This document shows, in pieces, positions 7,371 through 13,041 of a stretch of DNA of 13,041 bases. A program made the position numbers and the translations under genes. The stretch is from the NCBI GenBank assembly GCA_018400625.1, contig JAGYMJ010000191.1, positions 1 through 13,041 on the forward strand. The letters are read 5' to 3'. How positions within the stretch are numbered: the first letter of the stretch is position 1; every line of letters begins with the position of its first letter. Under the pieces are notes generated by a model. That model was not told where the DNA came from. It saw only the letters and a list, made by a program, of their open reading frames with translations, and ran no database searches. The DNA comes from Planctomycetota bacterium. Lineage in GTDB: Bacteria > Planctomycetota > Brocadiia > SM23-32.

Positions 7371-7409
7371 ATTATAAGATATTGAACCGTTTATAGGGTG
7401 TTTTGTCAA
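7371..7409 (-). promoter_or_regulatory. Probable promoter(s) of the GyrI-like gene run
   Basis: On the complement there is a perfect TTGACA (7404-7409) with TTCAAT (7381-7386) 17 bases downstream, and a perfect TATAAT (7371-7376) just beyond. The TTGACA to TATAAT distance of 27 is too long for one promoter, so either TTCAAT is the -10 element or TATAAT works without a good -35. The leader to ATG 7293 would be about 70-80 bases. Confidence 0.45.
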
Positions 7410-7582
7410 GTGTATGGTCAATTATTCAAAGAAATATCTTAAGAAGAATTAAATATATTTACTTGTATTGATTTCTTTTTTGAATATGATTATTATAAAT
7501 GATCGATGACGGGAAAATGAATTCTGAACTTATCTCCCCATGCGCTGCACGTTGATGTGTTGGCATTAAGCCTTCGGGAATC

Positions 7583-7610
7583 GTGTCAGGAATCACTTCC
7601 GTGGTATAAT
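7583..7610 (+). promoter_or_regulatory. Probable promoter of xseB-nadK-oxidoreductase run
   Basis: A perfect TATAAT (7605-7610) is preceded by TG one base upstream (TGGTATAAT), making an extended -10 element. A GTGTCA at 7583-7588 lies 16 bases before it and matches TTGACA at 4 positions. Transcription would start near 7617, about 57 bases before ATG 7674. Confidence 0.6.
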
Positions 7611-7673
7611 ATTCAGTCAGGTTCAACCGTTTCATTTGCAAAATGTATGGGAAAAAGGTAATCATATAGTACT

Positions 7674-7952
7674 ATGTGTGAATATGAAAATAATGAAAAG
7701 AAAGAAGATCAGCAACATCAGGGCTTCGAAAAAGACCTGGAGCGTCTTGAAAAAATAGTTGCTCAGCTTGAGCAAGGCAGCCTGCCTCTGGACGAATCGC
7801 TGAAGTTATATGAAGAAGGTATAAAAACATATAAAAGGTGCCGGAAGCTGTTGAAAAATGCCGAGTCCCGGGTTGTTAAACTTGTCGAATCACTCGAAGG
7901 TGAGCTTGATGAAGAAGTTTTTGACAGCTCTGAATTGGAGAATAAGTCTTGA
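7674..7952 (+). CDS. xseB: Exodeoxyribonuclease VII small subunit
   Basis: XseB is the small subunit of exonuclease VII, which degrades single-stranded DNA in repair together with the large subunit XseA. The 92-residue protein matches the family core: FEKDLERLEKIVAQLEQGSLPLDESLKLYEEGIKTYKRCRKLLKNAESRVVKL, an all-helical hairpin of heptads, here at about residues 19-71. The acidic N-terminal tail is lysine- and glutamate-rich and variable in the family. AAAGG lies 14 or so bases before ATG 7674, a weak ribosome binding site, but no better in-frame start exists before the core. XseA is not in the window. The stop codon overlaps the nadK start (TTGA). Confidence 0.92.
   Translation: MCEYENNEKKEDQQHQGFEKDLERLEKIVAQLEQGSLPLDESLKLYEEGIKTYKRCRKLLKNAESRVVKLVESLEGELDEEVFDSSELENKS
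7937..7940 (+). promoter_or_regulatory. Ribosome binding site deciding the nadK TTG start
   Basis: GGAG lies 8 bases before TTG 7949 and inside the end of xseB. No in-frame ATG or GTG precedes the conserved N-terminal strand of NadK, so this site supports a TTG start overlapping the xseB stop. Confidence 0.6.
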
Positions 7953-8839
7953 GTTCGCCCATAGAAAAGATACATGTTATCGCTTCTGCTGATAAGCCGC
8001 AGGTGAAGGAGTCCCTGGACAAGTTTATGCCGTGGCTTGAGGAGCGCGTGAAGGTACATAAAGACGTCCGGCATCGGAAAGGTGAAGCTTACAGTTTCCC
8101 CCCCTTTATTCCGGATTGTGTGCTGGTCTTTGGCGGAGACGGGACAATGTTGGTGGCTGCGAGGCATTTTGCAGAACATGAGGTGCCGATTCTGGGCGTC
8201 AATCTTGGGAAATTTGGTTTTCTTACACAGGCAACAACAGAAAATGCCTTCGACGTGCTTGAGAGCGTATTCGATGGGGATTATGCCATTGACGAACGCA
8301 TGATGATTAAATGCAGGCTGTGGCGCGAAGGACAGGTGCTGGAAGACGTCATCGGGCTTAACGACGTGGTTATTTCCCGCACGGCTCTTTCCCGTCTGTT
8401 GACGATCGATTTGATCGTCGGTGACAAATGGGTCAACACCTACAGGGCCGATGGGTTGATCGTTGCTACTCCGGTGGGCTCCACCGCCCACAGTCTTGCC
8501 GCCAGCGGCCCCATTTTAACCCCGGATATGCATGCTTTTGTTGTTTGTCCCATATGCCCCCATACATTGAGCAACCGTCCTATAGTTTTATCCGGTCAGA
8601 CAGAGATTAAATTGCGGCCCAAAGATTATTCCGAACAGCCCGCTTTAACGGTAGATGGTCAGATATTCATTCCTTTGGTGAAAGGGGACTCTGTCGAAAT
8701 ACACCAGTCAGACATCCCTCTTAAGCTCATTAAAACGGACGATAGAACGTTTTTTGAAACTCTGCGTGACAAACTTGGATGGAGAGGACAACCGAATTAT
8801 GTCGAAAACAAAAACGATAAAGAGAAAAATTCACGTTAA
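7949..8839 (+). CDS. nadK: NAD kinase
   Basis: NadK phosphorylates NAD to NADP in the cytoplasm. Family motifs are clear: GGDGT at residues 62-66 (phosphate binding and catalysis), GVNLGKFGFLT at 83-93, NDVV at 138-141, YRADGLIVATPVGSTAHS at 165-182, and PICPHTLSNRPIV. The usual Tyr of GSTAYS is His here, a variant I believe also occurs in other lineages. The 296 residues include a charged tail of about 17 after the normal end FFETLRDKLGW. That tail overlaps the next gene by 41 bases. TTG 7949 overlaps the xseB stop as TTGA and has GGAG 8 bases upstream, so translation is probably coupled. Its place before a ferredoxin-linked oxidoreductase operon is a link in redox cofactor supply, by inference only. 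Confidence 0.95.
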   Translation: MSSPIEKIHVIASADKPQVKESLDKFMPWLEERVKVHKDVRHRKGEAYSFPPFIPDCVLVFGGDGTMLVAARHFAEHEVPILGVNLGKFGFLTQATTENAFDVLESVFDGDYAIDERMMIKCRLWREGQVLEDVIGLNDVVISRTALSRLLTIDLIVGDKWVNTYRADGLIVATPVGSTAHSLAASGPILTPDMHAFVVCPICPHTLSNRPIVLSGQTEIKLRPKDYSEQPALTVDGQIFIPLVKGDSVEIHQSDIPLKLIKTDDRTFFETLRDKLGWRGQPNYVENKNDKEKNSR

Positions 8840-9044
8840 ACTGCTTACGCAATACTGCAAAGGATGCGGTCTTTGTGTCAATGTGTGTGAGCAGGGAAAA
8901 TTAAATCTGGAGGCAGCGCCGAATGAAAGGGGAGTATTGCCGGTGAGCGATCAACCCGATATCGCGTGTAATGCATGCCTGAAATGCGTAACAATGTGCC
9001 CGGAGGGCGCTATAGAGATTTATGAAGAAAAAAATGGTAAGTGA
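8799..9044 (+). CDS. 2-oxoacid:ferredoxin oxidoreductase, ferredoxin (delta) subunit
   Basis: This 81-residue 2x[4Fe-4S] protein is the electron-carrying subunit of the oxidoreductase encoded next. It has two CxxCxxCxxxC motifs: Cys20, 23, 26, 30 (CKGCGLCVNVC) and Cys57, 60, 63, 67 (CNACLKCVTMCPEGAI). ATG 8799 is chosen over ATG 8754 because GGAGAGGA lies about 10 bases upstream and the protein then starts close to the first cluster. It overlaps the end of nadK by 41 bases in another frame and the alpha-subunit start by 23, so translation is tightly coupled. Names in use for this subunit are KorD, VorD or OorD; the substrate class is not settled by sequence alone. Confidence 0.9.
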   Translation: MSKTKTIKRKIHVKLLTQYCKGCGLCVNVCEQGKLNLEAAPNERGVLPVSDQPDIACNACLKCVTMCPEGAIEIYEEKNGK

Positions 9045-10119
9045 GTCAAAAAAAGATAAAGTCCTGATCTCAGGCAATGAGGCCGCGGCGGAAGCGGCTA
9101 TACGGGCAGGGTGTCAATTCTATGCCGGCTACCCTATTACGCCCCAGAATGGATTGATTGCTTATATGGCCGACCAACTGCCGTTGAGGGGCGGAAGCTT
9201 CGTTCAGGCGGAAAGTGAACTTGCCGCCGTCAACATGGTTTATGGGGCTTCGGCTTCCGGAGTCAGGGCGATGACCTCTTCAAGCAGCCCCGGCATCAGT
9301 CTCAAACAGGAAGGCATATCCTATCTGGCCGGCAGCGAGCTGCCTGCCGTGATTATCAATGTACAGCGGGGCGGCCCCGGGCTGGGAGGAATAGGGAACG
9401 CACAGGGCGATTACTTTCAAAGCACACGCGGGGGGGGGAATGGTGATTATCGCTGTATCGTGCTGGCGCCCGCATCGGCCCAGGAAATGGCGGATATGAC
9501 TTTTCTCGCCTTCGACCTGGCCGATAAATACAGAACCCCCGTTCTTATCTTGAGTGATGCGATGACCGGACAACTGATGGAAGGGGTTTCTTTTTGTTGT
9601 GAAAACAAACCGGACCCTGTGCCGAAGCCATGGGCGCTTACCGGCGCTAAAGGGCGGGAAAGAAATGTCATTCATTCTTTTTACCTGGAACAGGAACGCC
9701 TGGAACGGTTTAACCGTAAGCTGCAGGCCAAGTATGAAAAAATCGCAAGGCGGGAAACTCGGTATGAAATTCTCGGCGCTGAAAACCCCGAATATGTTCT
9801 CGTAGCTTTCGGCAGCTCCGCACGCGCATCGAAAAGAACAGCACTCAATCCGCCCGAGGCTTTAGCAGGTAAATTGGGGATGTTCCGTCCCAAAACTTTA
9901 TGGCCCTTCCCGTATGAAGAACTGGCAGATTATGCCGCCGATGCAAAGGGCGTTTTAACGGTAGAGATGAACGCCGGCCAAATGGTGGAGGATGTCAGGT
10001 TGTCTCTTGAAGGACGCTCTACAATTTACCTTATGGATAGCCCGGGGGGCGGTATTCCTGCTGAAGCGGCTATACGGGAAAAGTTGCTTTCCCTTGTAAA
10101 TAACTCATCAACAAAGTAG
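9022..10119 (+). CDS. 2-oxoacid:ferredoxin oxidoreductase, alpha subunit (VorB/KorA type)
   Basis: The alpha subunit helps bind substrate and thiamine diphosphate in a complex that oxidatively decarboxylates a 2-oxoacid to an acyl-CoA and reduces ferredoxin; the reverse reaction fixes CO2. Landmarks are GNEAAAEAAIRAG (18-30), YPITPQ (37-42), QAESE (62-66), TSSSSPGISLKQEGISYL from residue 85, and RGGPGLGGIGNAQGDYFQ. The pattern is closest, from memory, to VorB (branched-chain 2-oxoacid) proteins, but 2-oxoglutarate enzymes are very similar. The 365-residue length is normal. ATG 9022 and ATG 9034 are both possible; neither has a strong ribosome binding site and both overlap the ferredoxin gene. 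A run of nine G (9430-9438) lies inside the gene, and the frame is intact across it. Confidence 0.92.
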   Translation: MKKKMVSESKKDKVLISGNEAAAEAAIRAGCQFYAGYPITPQNGLIAYMADQLPLRGGSFVQAESELAAVNMVYGASASGVRAMTSSSSPGISLKQEGISYLAGSELPAVIINVQRGGPGLGGIGNAQGDYFQSTRGGGNGDYRCIVLAPASAQEMADMTFLAFDLADKYRTPVLILSDAMTGQLMEGVSFCCENKPDPVPKPWALTGAKGRERNVIHSFYLEQERLERFNRKLQAKYEKIARRETRYEILGAENPEYVLVAFGSSARASKRTALNPPEALAGKLGMFRPKTLWPFPYEELADYAADAKGVLTVEMNAGQMVEDVRLSLEGRSTIYLMDSPGGGIPAEAAIREKLLSLVNNSSTK

Positions 10120-10143
10120 TATAGTGTTAAGGAGCAGTGAAAA

Positions 10144-10905
10144 ATGGACAAAACGGCAACCCTTCATTTAGAACCGATTTACCAGCGACCTGAGAGTCTG
10201 CGGGATGAGTTAACCCATTATTGCGGCGGGTGCGGGCATGCTATCATGCACCGCTTAATAGCGGAACTCATCGATGAACTTCAGATCAGGGAAAAAACCA
10301 TTGGGATCGCGCCTGTGGGATGTGCCGTCCTGGCTTATGATTATATTGATATCGACTGGAGTGAAGCCGCTCACGGCCGTCCCCCTGCCGTCGCTACCGG
10401 AATGAAACGTGTGCAGCCCGACAAAGTCGTTTTTACCTATCAGGGTGACGGAGACCTGGCGTCCATCGGAATGGCTGAGACCATACATGCGGCCAACAGG
10501 GGGGAGAATATTACCATTATATTCATCAATAATGCACTTTACGCTATGACCCAGGGCCAGATGGCGCCGACCACCATGTTAGGCCAAATCACAACCACGA
10601 CTCCCCGCGGTCGAGAACTGGAACAGGAGGGGCCGCCCATTGATATATGCGAGCTTCTTCAAGGTTTTGAACGGGTTAAACTGCTGGCCAGAACGGCCGT
10701 AAACTCTCCCCGGAATGTTCGAAAAACGCGAAGATTGGTCAAAAAAGCGTTCCAAAATCAGATCAAGGGTACCGGTTTTTCCCTGATAGAAGTGCTCTCA
10801 CAATGCCCAACATACTGGCGCAAAAAACCCGCTGAATGTAATGATTTTATCGAAAATGAAATGATTAAGACGTTTCCCCTCGGTGTTTATAAAGACGAAG
10901 TATAA
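10144..10905 (+). CDS. 2-oxoacid:ferredoxin oxidoreductase, beta subunit (thiamine diphosphate-binding)
   Basis: The beta subunit binds thiamine diphosphate and carries out decarboxylation in the complex with the alpha, gamma and delta subunits. It shows CGGCGH at 27-32, GCAVLAYDY near 59-67, the cofactor motif beginning GDGD at 101 and ending with NN at 129-130 (GDGDLASIG...FINNALYAMTQGQ), and SPTTP-like TTTTPRGRE further on. At 253 residues it is of usual length for VorA/KorB. AAGGAG lies about 9 bases before ATG 10144, 24 bases after the alpha-subunit stop. Confidence 0.93.
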   Translation: MDKTATLHLEPIYQRPESLRDELTHYCGGCGHAIMHRLIAELIDELQIREKTIGIAPVGCAVLAYDYIDIDWSEAAHGRPPAVATGMKRVQPDKVVFTYQGDGDLASIGMAETIHAANRGENITIIFINNALYAMTQGQMAPTTMLGQITTTTPRGRELEQEGPPIDICELLQGFERVKLLARTAVNSPRNVRKTRRLVKKAFQNQIKGTGFSLIEVLSQCPTYWRKKPAECNDFIENEMIKTFPLGVYKDEV

Positions 10906-10999
10906 TCAGAATAATGACAATGTATTGAATTATTTCCTGTTTTTCCCCAATATTATAGGTGATAATTGCTGTAAGGTTGATCTGTAAAAGGAGTTTTTT

Positions 11000-11596
11000 A
11001 TGCAATCAAAAGTTGCTGGTTTAGAACAAAGACTTATTATTGCAGGCTTTGGCGGCCAGGGAATACTAACGGCCGGTAAATTGCTCTGTAAATGCTGTCT
11101 GGCTGAAGACAAAAATGTTTCTTTCCTTCCTTCTTATGGGAGCGAGGTGCGGGGCGGAACCGCTAACTGCCATATCGTTATATCGGACAGTGAAATTGGC
11201 AGTCCGGTTGTTGATACGTGCTGTGCGGATGAGTTGATTGTCTTGAATGAACCTTCCCTGCGGCGTTTCGGTAAAAAAATCAAGAAAAATGGACTCCTGA
11301 TCATGAACAGTTCGCTGATAGATGGTTACAACCCGGCGGATGTCCAGACGAAGAATGTTGTCAGGCTGCCGGCCACAGAAAGCGCCGCCGATTTAGGCAA
11401 CATTATCGTTGCCAACATGATCATGCTGGGCGCCTTGATTACCCTCAAACCCGTCTGTCGTCTTGAAACGATGCTGTCAGCCGTCAGCGATCTGCTGAAA
11501 AGCAAGGGAAAGGCGAACAACGTCGATATCAATCTTAAAGCCCTGGCTTACGGAGCGGAGCTGGCCCAAAAAGATTATCCTTCGTTATGCAACTAA
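11000..11596 (+). CDS. 2-oxoacid:ferredoxin oxidoreductase, gamma subunit
   Basis: The gamma domain completes the four-subunit complex and is thought to cover the CoA-binding part of the reaction. It has GFGGQG at 16-21 and SYGSEVRGGTANC at 45-57, both typical of the POR gamma family, and ends with the usual C-terminal helix region. The 198-residue length is normal. AGGAG lies 6 bases before ATG 11000. It is 94 bp after the beta subunit, more than the other gaps in this operon; that gap is AT-rich and shows no clear promoter, terminator or small gene. A 30-bp repeat copy begins 8 bases after its stop. Confidence 0.92.
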   Translation: MQSKVAGLEQRLIIAGFGGQGILTAGKLLCKCCLAEDKNVSFLPSYGSEVRGGTANCHIVISDSEIGSPVVDTCCADELIVLNEPSLRRFGKKIKKNGLLIMNSSLIDGYNPADVQTKNVVRLPATESAADLGNIIVANMIMLGALITLKPVCRLETMLSAVSDLLKSKGKANNVDINLKALAYGAELAQKDYPSLCN

Positions 11597-11604
11597 GCAC
11601 ATAG

Positions 11605-11634
11605 GATGCCACGTTGTTCACTGGATACTTACCA
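11605..11634 (+). repeat. 30-bp repeat, copy 2 (solo)
   Basis: This copy starts GATGCCACG and ends ATACTTACCA. It differs from the 13012-13041 copy (read on the minus strand) at 5 positions and from copy 1 at 7. It lies between the gamma-subunit stop (11596) and the sulfatase start (11660). No transposase or longer element adjoins it, so it is a solo element end, a relic, or a regulatory site. Confidence 0.75.
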
Positions 11635-11645
11635 ACATTTTTATT
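11617..11645 (+). promoter_or_regulatory. Possible hybrid promoter formed by repeat copy 2
   Basis: TTCACT inside the repeat (11617-11622) lies 17 bases before TTTATT (11640-11645); each hexamer matches 4 of 6 consensus positions. Copy 1 shows the same arrangement, with TTCACT at 33-38 and GATTAT at 56-61. The hexamers are weak and this is only a suggestion. Confidence 0.22.
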
Positions 11646-11659
11646 TTAGGAGAAGACAG

Positions 11660-12958
11660 ATGAATATCCTTTATATCCATTCGCACGATACGGGAAGGTA
11701 TGTCCAGCCGTATGGCTATGCCGTCAACACGCCTTGTATCCAGATGCTCGCCGAAGAAGGCGTGCTGTTCCGCAAGGCTTTTACCGCTAACCCGACCTGC
11801 TCGCCGAGCCGGGCCTGTCTCCTCACGGGCCAATCGGCGCACGCCAACGGGATGCTTGGACTGGCTCATCGCGGATTCGCCCTTAATGACTACGGCAAGC
11901 ATTTGGCCAACACCTTGAAAAAAGAAGGTTATCATACCGTTCTGTCCGGCATACAGCACCTGGCGACCGGCGATGAGGCATGGAAAACGATCGGTTACGA
12001 TGAATGCCTCTGCCGGAAGCGGGAGGATGCGGAAACGGCGGCGGCCGCTTTTTTCGATAATGCGCCGAAAGAACCTTTCTTCATGTCGGTGGGTTTTTTT
12101 GAGACACACAGGACATTTCCTCAGCACCACCCCGATGAGGACCCCCGGTACTGCATGCCGCCCGAACCGGTTCCGGATACCCCGCCGACCCGCGAAGATT
12201 GGGCACGGTACAAACAGTCGGCACGGGAGCTTGACCGGAAGATAGGGGTGGTTCTGGAGGCGCTTGAACGCAGCGGACTCGCTGAAGATACGCTTGTCGT
12301 CTGTACCACAGACCACGGCGTAGCGTTCCCGCGAATGAAATGCAATCTCGAGGACTCGGGGCTGGGGGTGATGCTGATCATGCGCGGGCCCGAAGGATTC
12401 CAGGGGGGAAAGGTCGTCGATGCGATGGTCAGTCAGGTCGATATCTACCCCACTATATGCGAACTCCTTGGGATTGATGAACCCGACTGGCTGGAGGGTG
12501 AGTCGTTCATGCCGCTGATAACCGGCGATCGGGAAGAAACAAGAGACGCCGTCTTTGCCGAAGTGAACTACCATGCCTCCTACGAGCCGATGCGGGCGGT
12601 GCGTACCCAACGGTGGAAATATATACGGCGTTATGACTACAGAACCGGGCCGGTGCTGCCTAACTGCGACGCGAGTCCCTGCAAAGAATTGTGGTTAGAA
12701 CATGATTGGACGGACCATCAGCCCGCTTCTGAAGCTCTTTATGACCTGATACTCGACCCGAATGAAAAAAACAACCTCATCAATAACGAGAAGTATAAGC
12801 ATGTGCTGGGGCGGATGAAGCAGAGCCTGCATGAATGGATGGAGCATACGGACGATCCGCTCCTTGAAAACACCCTGCCGCTGCCGGAAAGTGCGCGTCT
12901 CAATCCACGTGACGGCCTCCATCCCCATCAGGAGATAATGGATTCAGGGCGGCGCTGA
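11660..12958 (+). CDS. Type I sulfatase (heparan N-sulfatase-like)
   Basis: This is a formylglycine-dependent hydrolase that removes sulfate from sulfated sugars or related esters. The maturation motif CSPSR is at 47-51, with Cys47 to be converted to formylglycine. Other active-site elements are the metal-site strand NILYIHSHDTGRY (2-14), FFETHRTF with His150, and TTDHG with Asp218 and His219, followed by Lys227. The product is 432 residues. The HSHD opening fits sulfamidase-like sulfatases as I recall them, but the substrate is not proven. There is no signal peptide, so the protein is predicted to stay in the cytoplasm. ATG 11660 has AGGAG 7 bases upstream; an in-frame ATG at 11606 lies inside the repeat and has no ribosome binding site. 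The gene is GC-rich and is bracketed by inverted copies of the 30-bp repeat. No formylglycine-generating enzyme is in the window. Confidence 0.93.
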   Translation: MNILYIHSHDTGRYVQPYGYAVNTPCIQMLAEEGVLFRKAFTANPTCSPSRACLLTGQSAHANGMLGLAHRGFALNDYGKHLANTLKKEGYHTVLSGIQHLATGDEAWKTIGYDECLCRKREDAETAAAAFFDNAPKEPFFMSVGFFETHRTFPQHHPDEDPRYCMPPEPVPDTPPTREDWARYKQSARELDRKIGVVLEALERSGLAEDTLVVCTTDHGVAFPRMKCNLEDSGLGVMLIMRGPEGFQGGKVVDAMVSQVDIYPTICELLGIDEPDWLEGESFMPLITGDREETRDAVFAEVNYHASYEPMRAVRTQRWKYIRRYDYRTGPVLPNCDASPCKELWLEHDWTDHQPASEALYDLILDPNEKNNLINNEKYKHVLGRMKQSLHEWMEHTDDPLLENTLPLPESARLNPRDGLHPHQEIMDSGRR

Positions 12959-12981
12959 GCCCCGGCCCGGCTCCGTTTTTT
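12957..12981 (+). terminator. Probable intrinsic terminator of the sulfatase gene
   Basis: GAGCC (12957-12961) pairs with GGCTC (12969-12973) across a 7-base C/G-rich loop, and a run of six T (12976-12981) follows after two bases. The stem overlaps the TGA stop codon. The stem is short but fully paired and GC-rich. Confidence 0.5.
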
Positions 12982-13011
12982 GCCGTAAAGCTGCTCTTTT
13001 CCATGGGCTGA

Positions 13012-13041
13012 TGGTAAGTCCTCAGTGAACCCCGTGGCATC
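13012..13041 (-). repeat. 30-bp repeat, copy 3, at the right edge
   Basis: Read on the minus strand this copy starts GATGCCACGG and ends GAGGACTTACCA. It is nearly identical to copy 1 (28 of 30) and in the opposite orientation, so the two form inverted repeats about 13 kb apart. The window ends exactly where the repeat ends, so any element body beyond cannot be seen. Confidence 0.8.

Larger units (their letters stand above)
7294..7673. other. 380-bp divergent intergenic region
   Basis: This AT-rich stretch separates the minus-strand run from the plus-strand run and carries promoter-like elements in both directions, listed separately. It also holds an inverted pair AAGATATT (7376-7383) and AATATCTT (7433-7440) around the minus-strand promoter. 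A 68-codon minus-strand frame (7459-7665) has no ribosome binding site and no recognisable product. I see no tRNA, riboswitch or other RNA gene. Confidence 0.6.

Noticed and set aside
7459..7665. 68-codon minus-strand frame in the divergent region
   Set aside because: No ribosome binding site at either possible ATG, no recognisable protein, and it overlaps the strong extended -10 element of xseB.
7763..8491. 242-codon minus-strand frame opposite xseB and nadK
   Set aside because: It lies antisense to two well-recognised genes and matches no family.
9035..9046. Fourth repeat copy suggested by TGGTAAGT at the alpha-subunit start
   Set aside because: Only about 8 bases agree; the rest of the 30-mer is absent, so it is chance.
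11618..12610. 330-codon minus-strand frame opposite the sulfatase
   Set aside because: It is a shadow of the GC-rich sulfatase codons; the sulfatase frame has clear catalytic motifs and this one has none.
1..13041. CRISPR array, prophage or known defence system
   Set aside because: No regularly spaced repeats, no phage structural or integrase genes and no defence-family proteins were seen; the three 30-mers are kilobases apart and mixed in orientation.

Overview
The window reads as a bacterial chromosome segment from an anaerobe, probably Gram-negative. ParB, MreC, PgpA, RimO and NadK are core chromosomal proteins. The four-subunit ferredoxin-linked 2-oxoacid oxidoreductase points to anaerobic metabolism. 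A type I sulfatase beside them would suit a sulfated-glycan degrader such as a PVC-group or Desulfobacterota-like lineage, but that placement is inference and no rRNA or other taxonomic marker is present.

Layout. Positions 21-50 hold one copy of a 30-bp repeat, followed directly by an AT-rich plus-strand polysaccharide deacetylase gene (54-1079). From 1098 to 7293 every gene is on the minus strand. In transcription order these are a GyrI-like ligand-binding protein, an aldo/keto reductase, RimO, PgpA, then (after a 316-bp gap with a perfect parS) ParB, MreC and an AMMECR1-domain protein. A 380-bp AT-rich divergent promoter region (7294-7673) separates this block from a plus-strand run: xseB, nadK, then a ferredoxin subunit and the alpha, beta and gamma subunits of a 2-oxoacid:ferredoxin oxidoreductase (VOR/KOR type). 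Last comes a sulfatase gene (11660-12958) with a likely terminator at its stop codon.

How the genes work together. ParB and the parS sites (3506-3521, and a weaker one inside parB) belong to origin segregation. MreC overlaps or abuts parB and acts in cell elongation. xseB-nadK-oxidoreductase looks like one transcript with overlapping reading frames, linking repair, NADP synthesis and ferredoxin-dependent 2-oxoacid metabolism. The sulfatase and the deacetylase both act on carbohydrates and are the accessory part of the window.

The most unusual signal is the 30-bp repeat. It occurs at 21-50 (+), 11605-11634 (+) and 13012-13041 (-). The first and last copies agree at 28 of 30 positions, point toward each other and bracket almost the whole window. 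The second and third bracket the sulfatase gene. No transposase is present, so these look like ends of mobile elements, possibly IS66-like, whose bodies lie outside the window, or of a cassette carrying the sulfatase. I see no clear evidence of a new defence or biosynthetic system.
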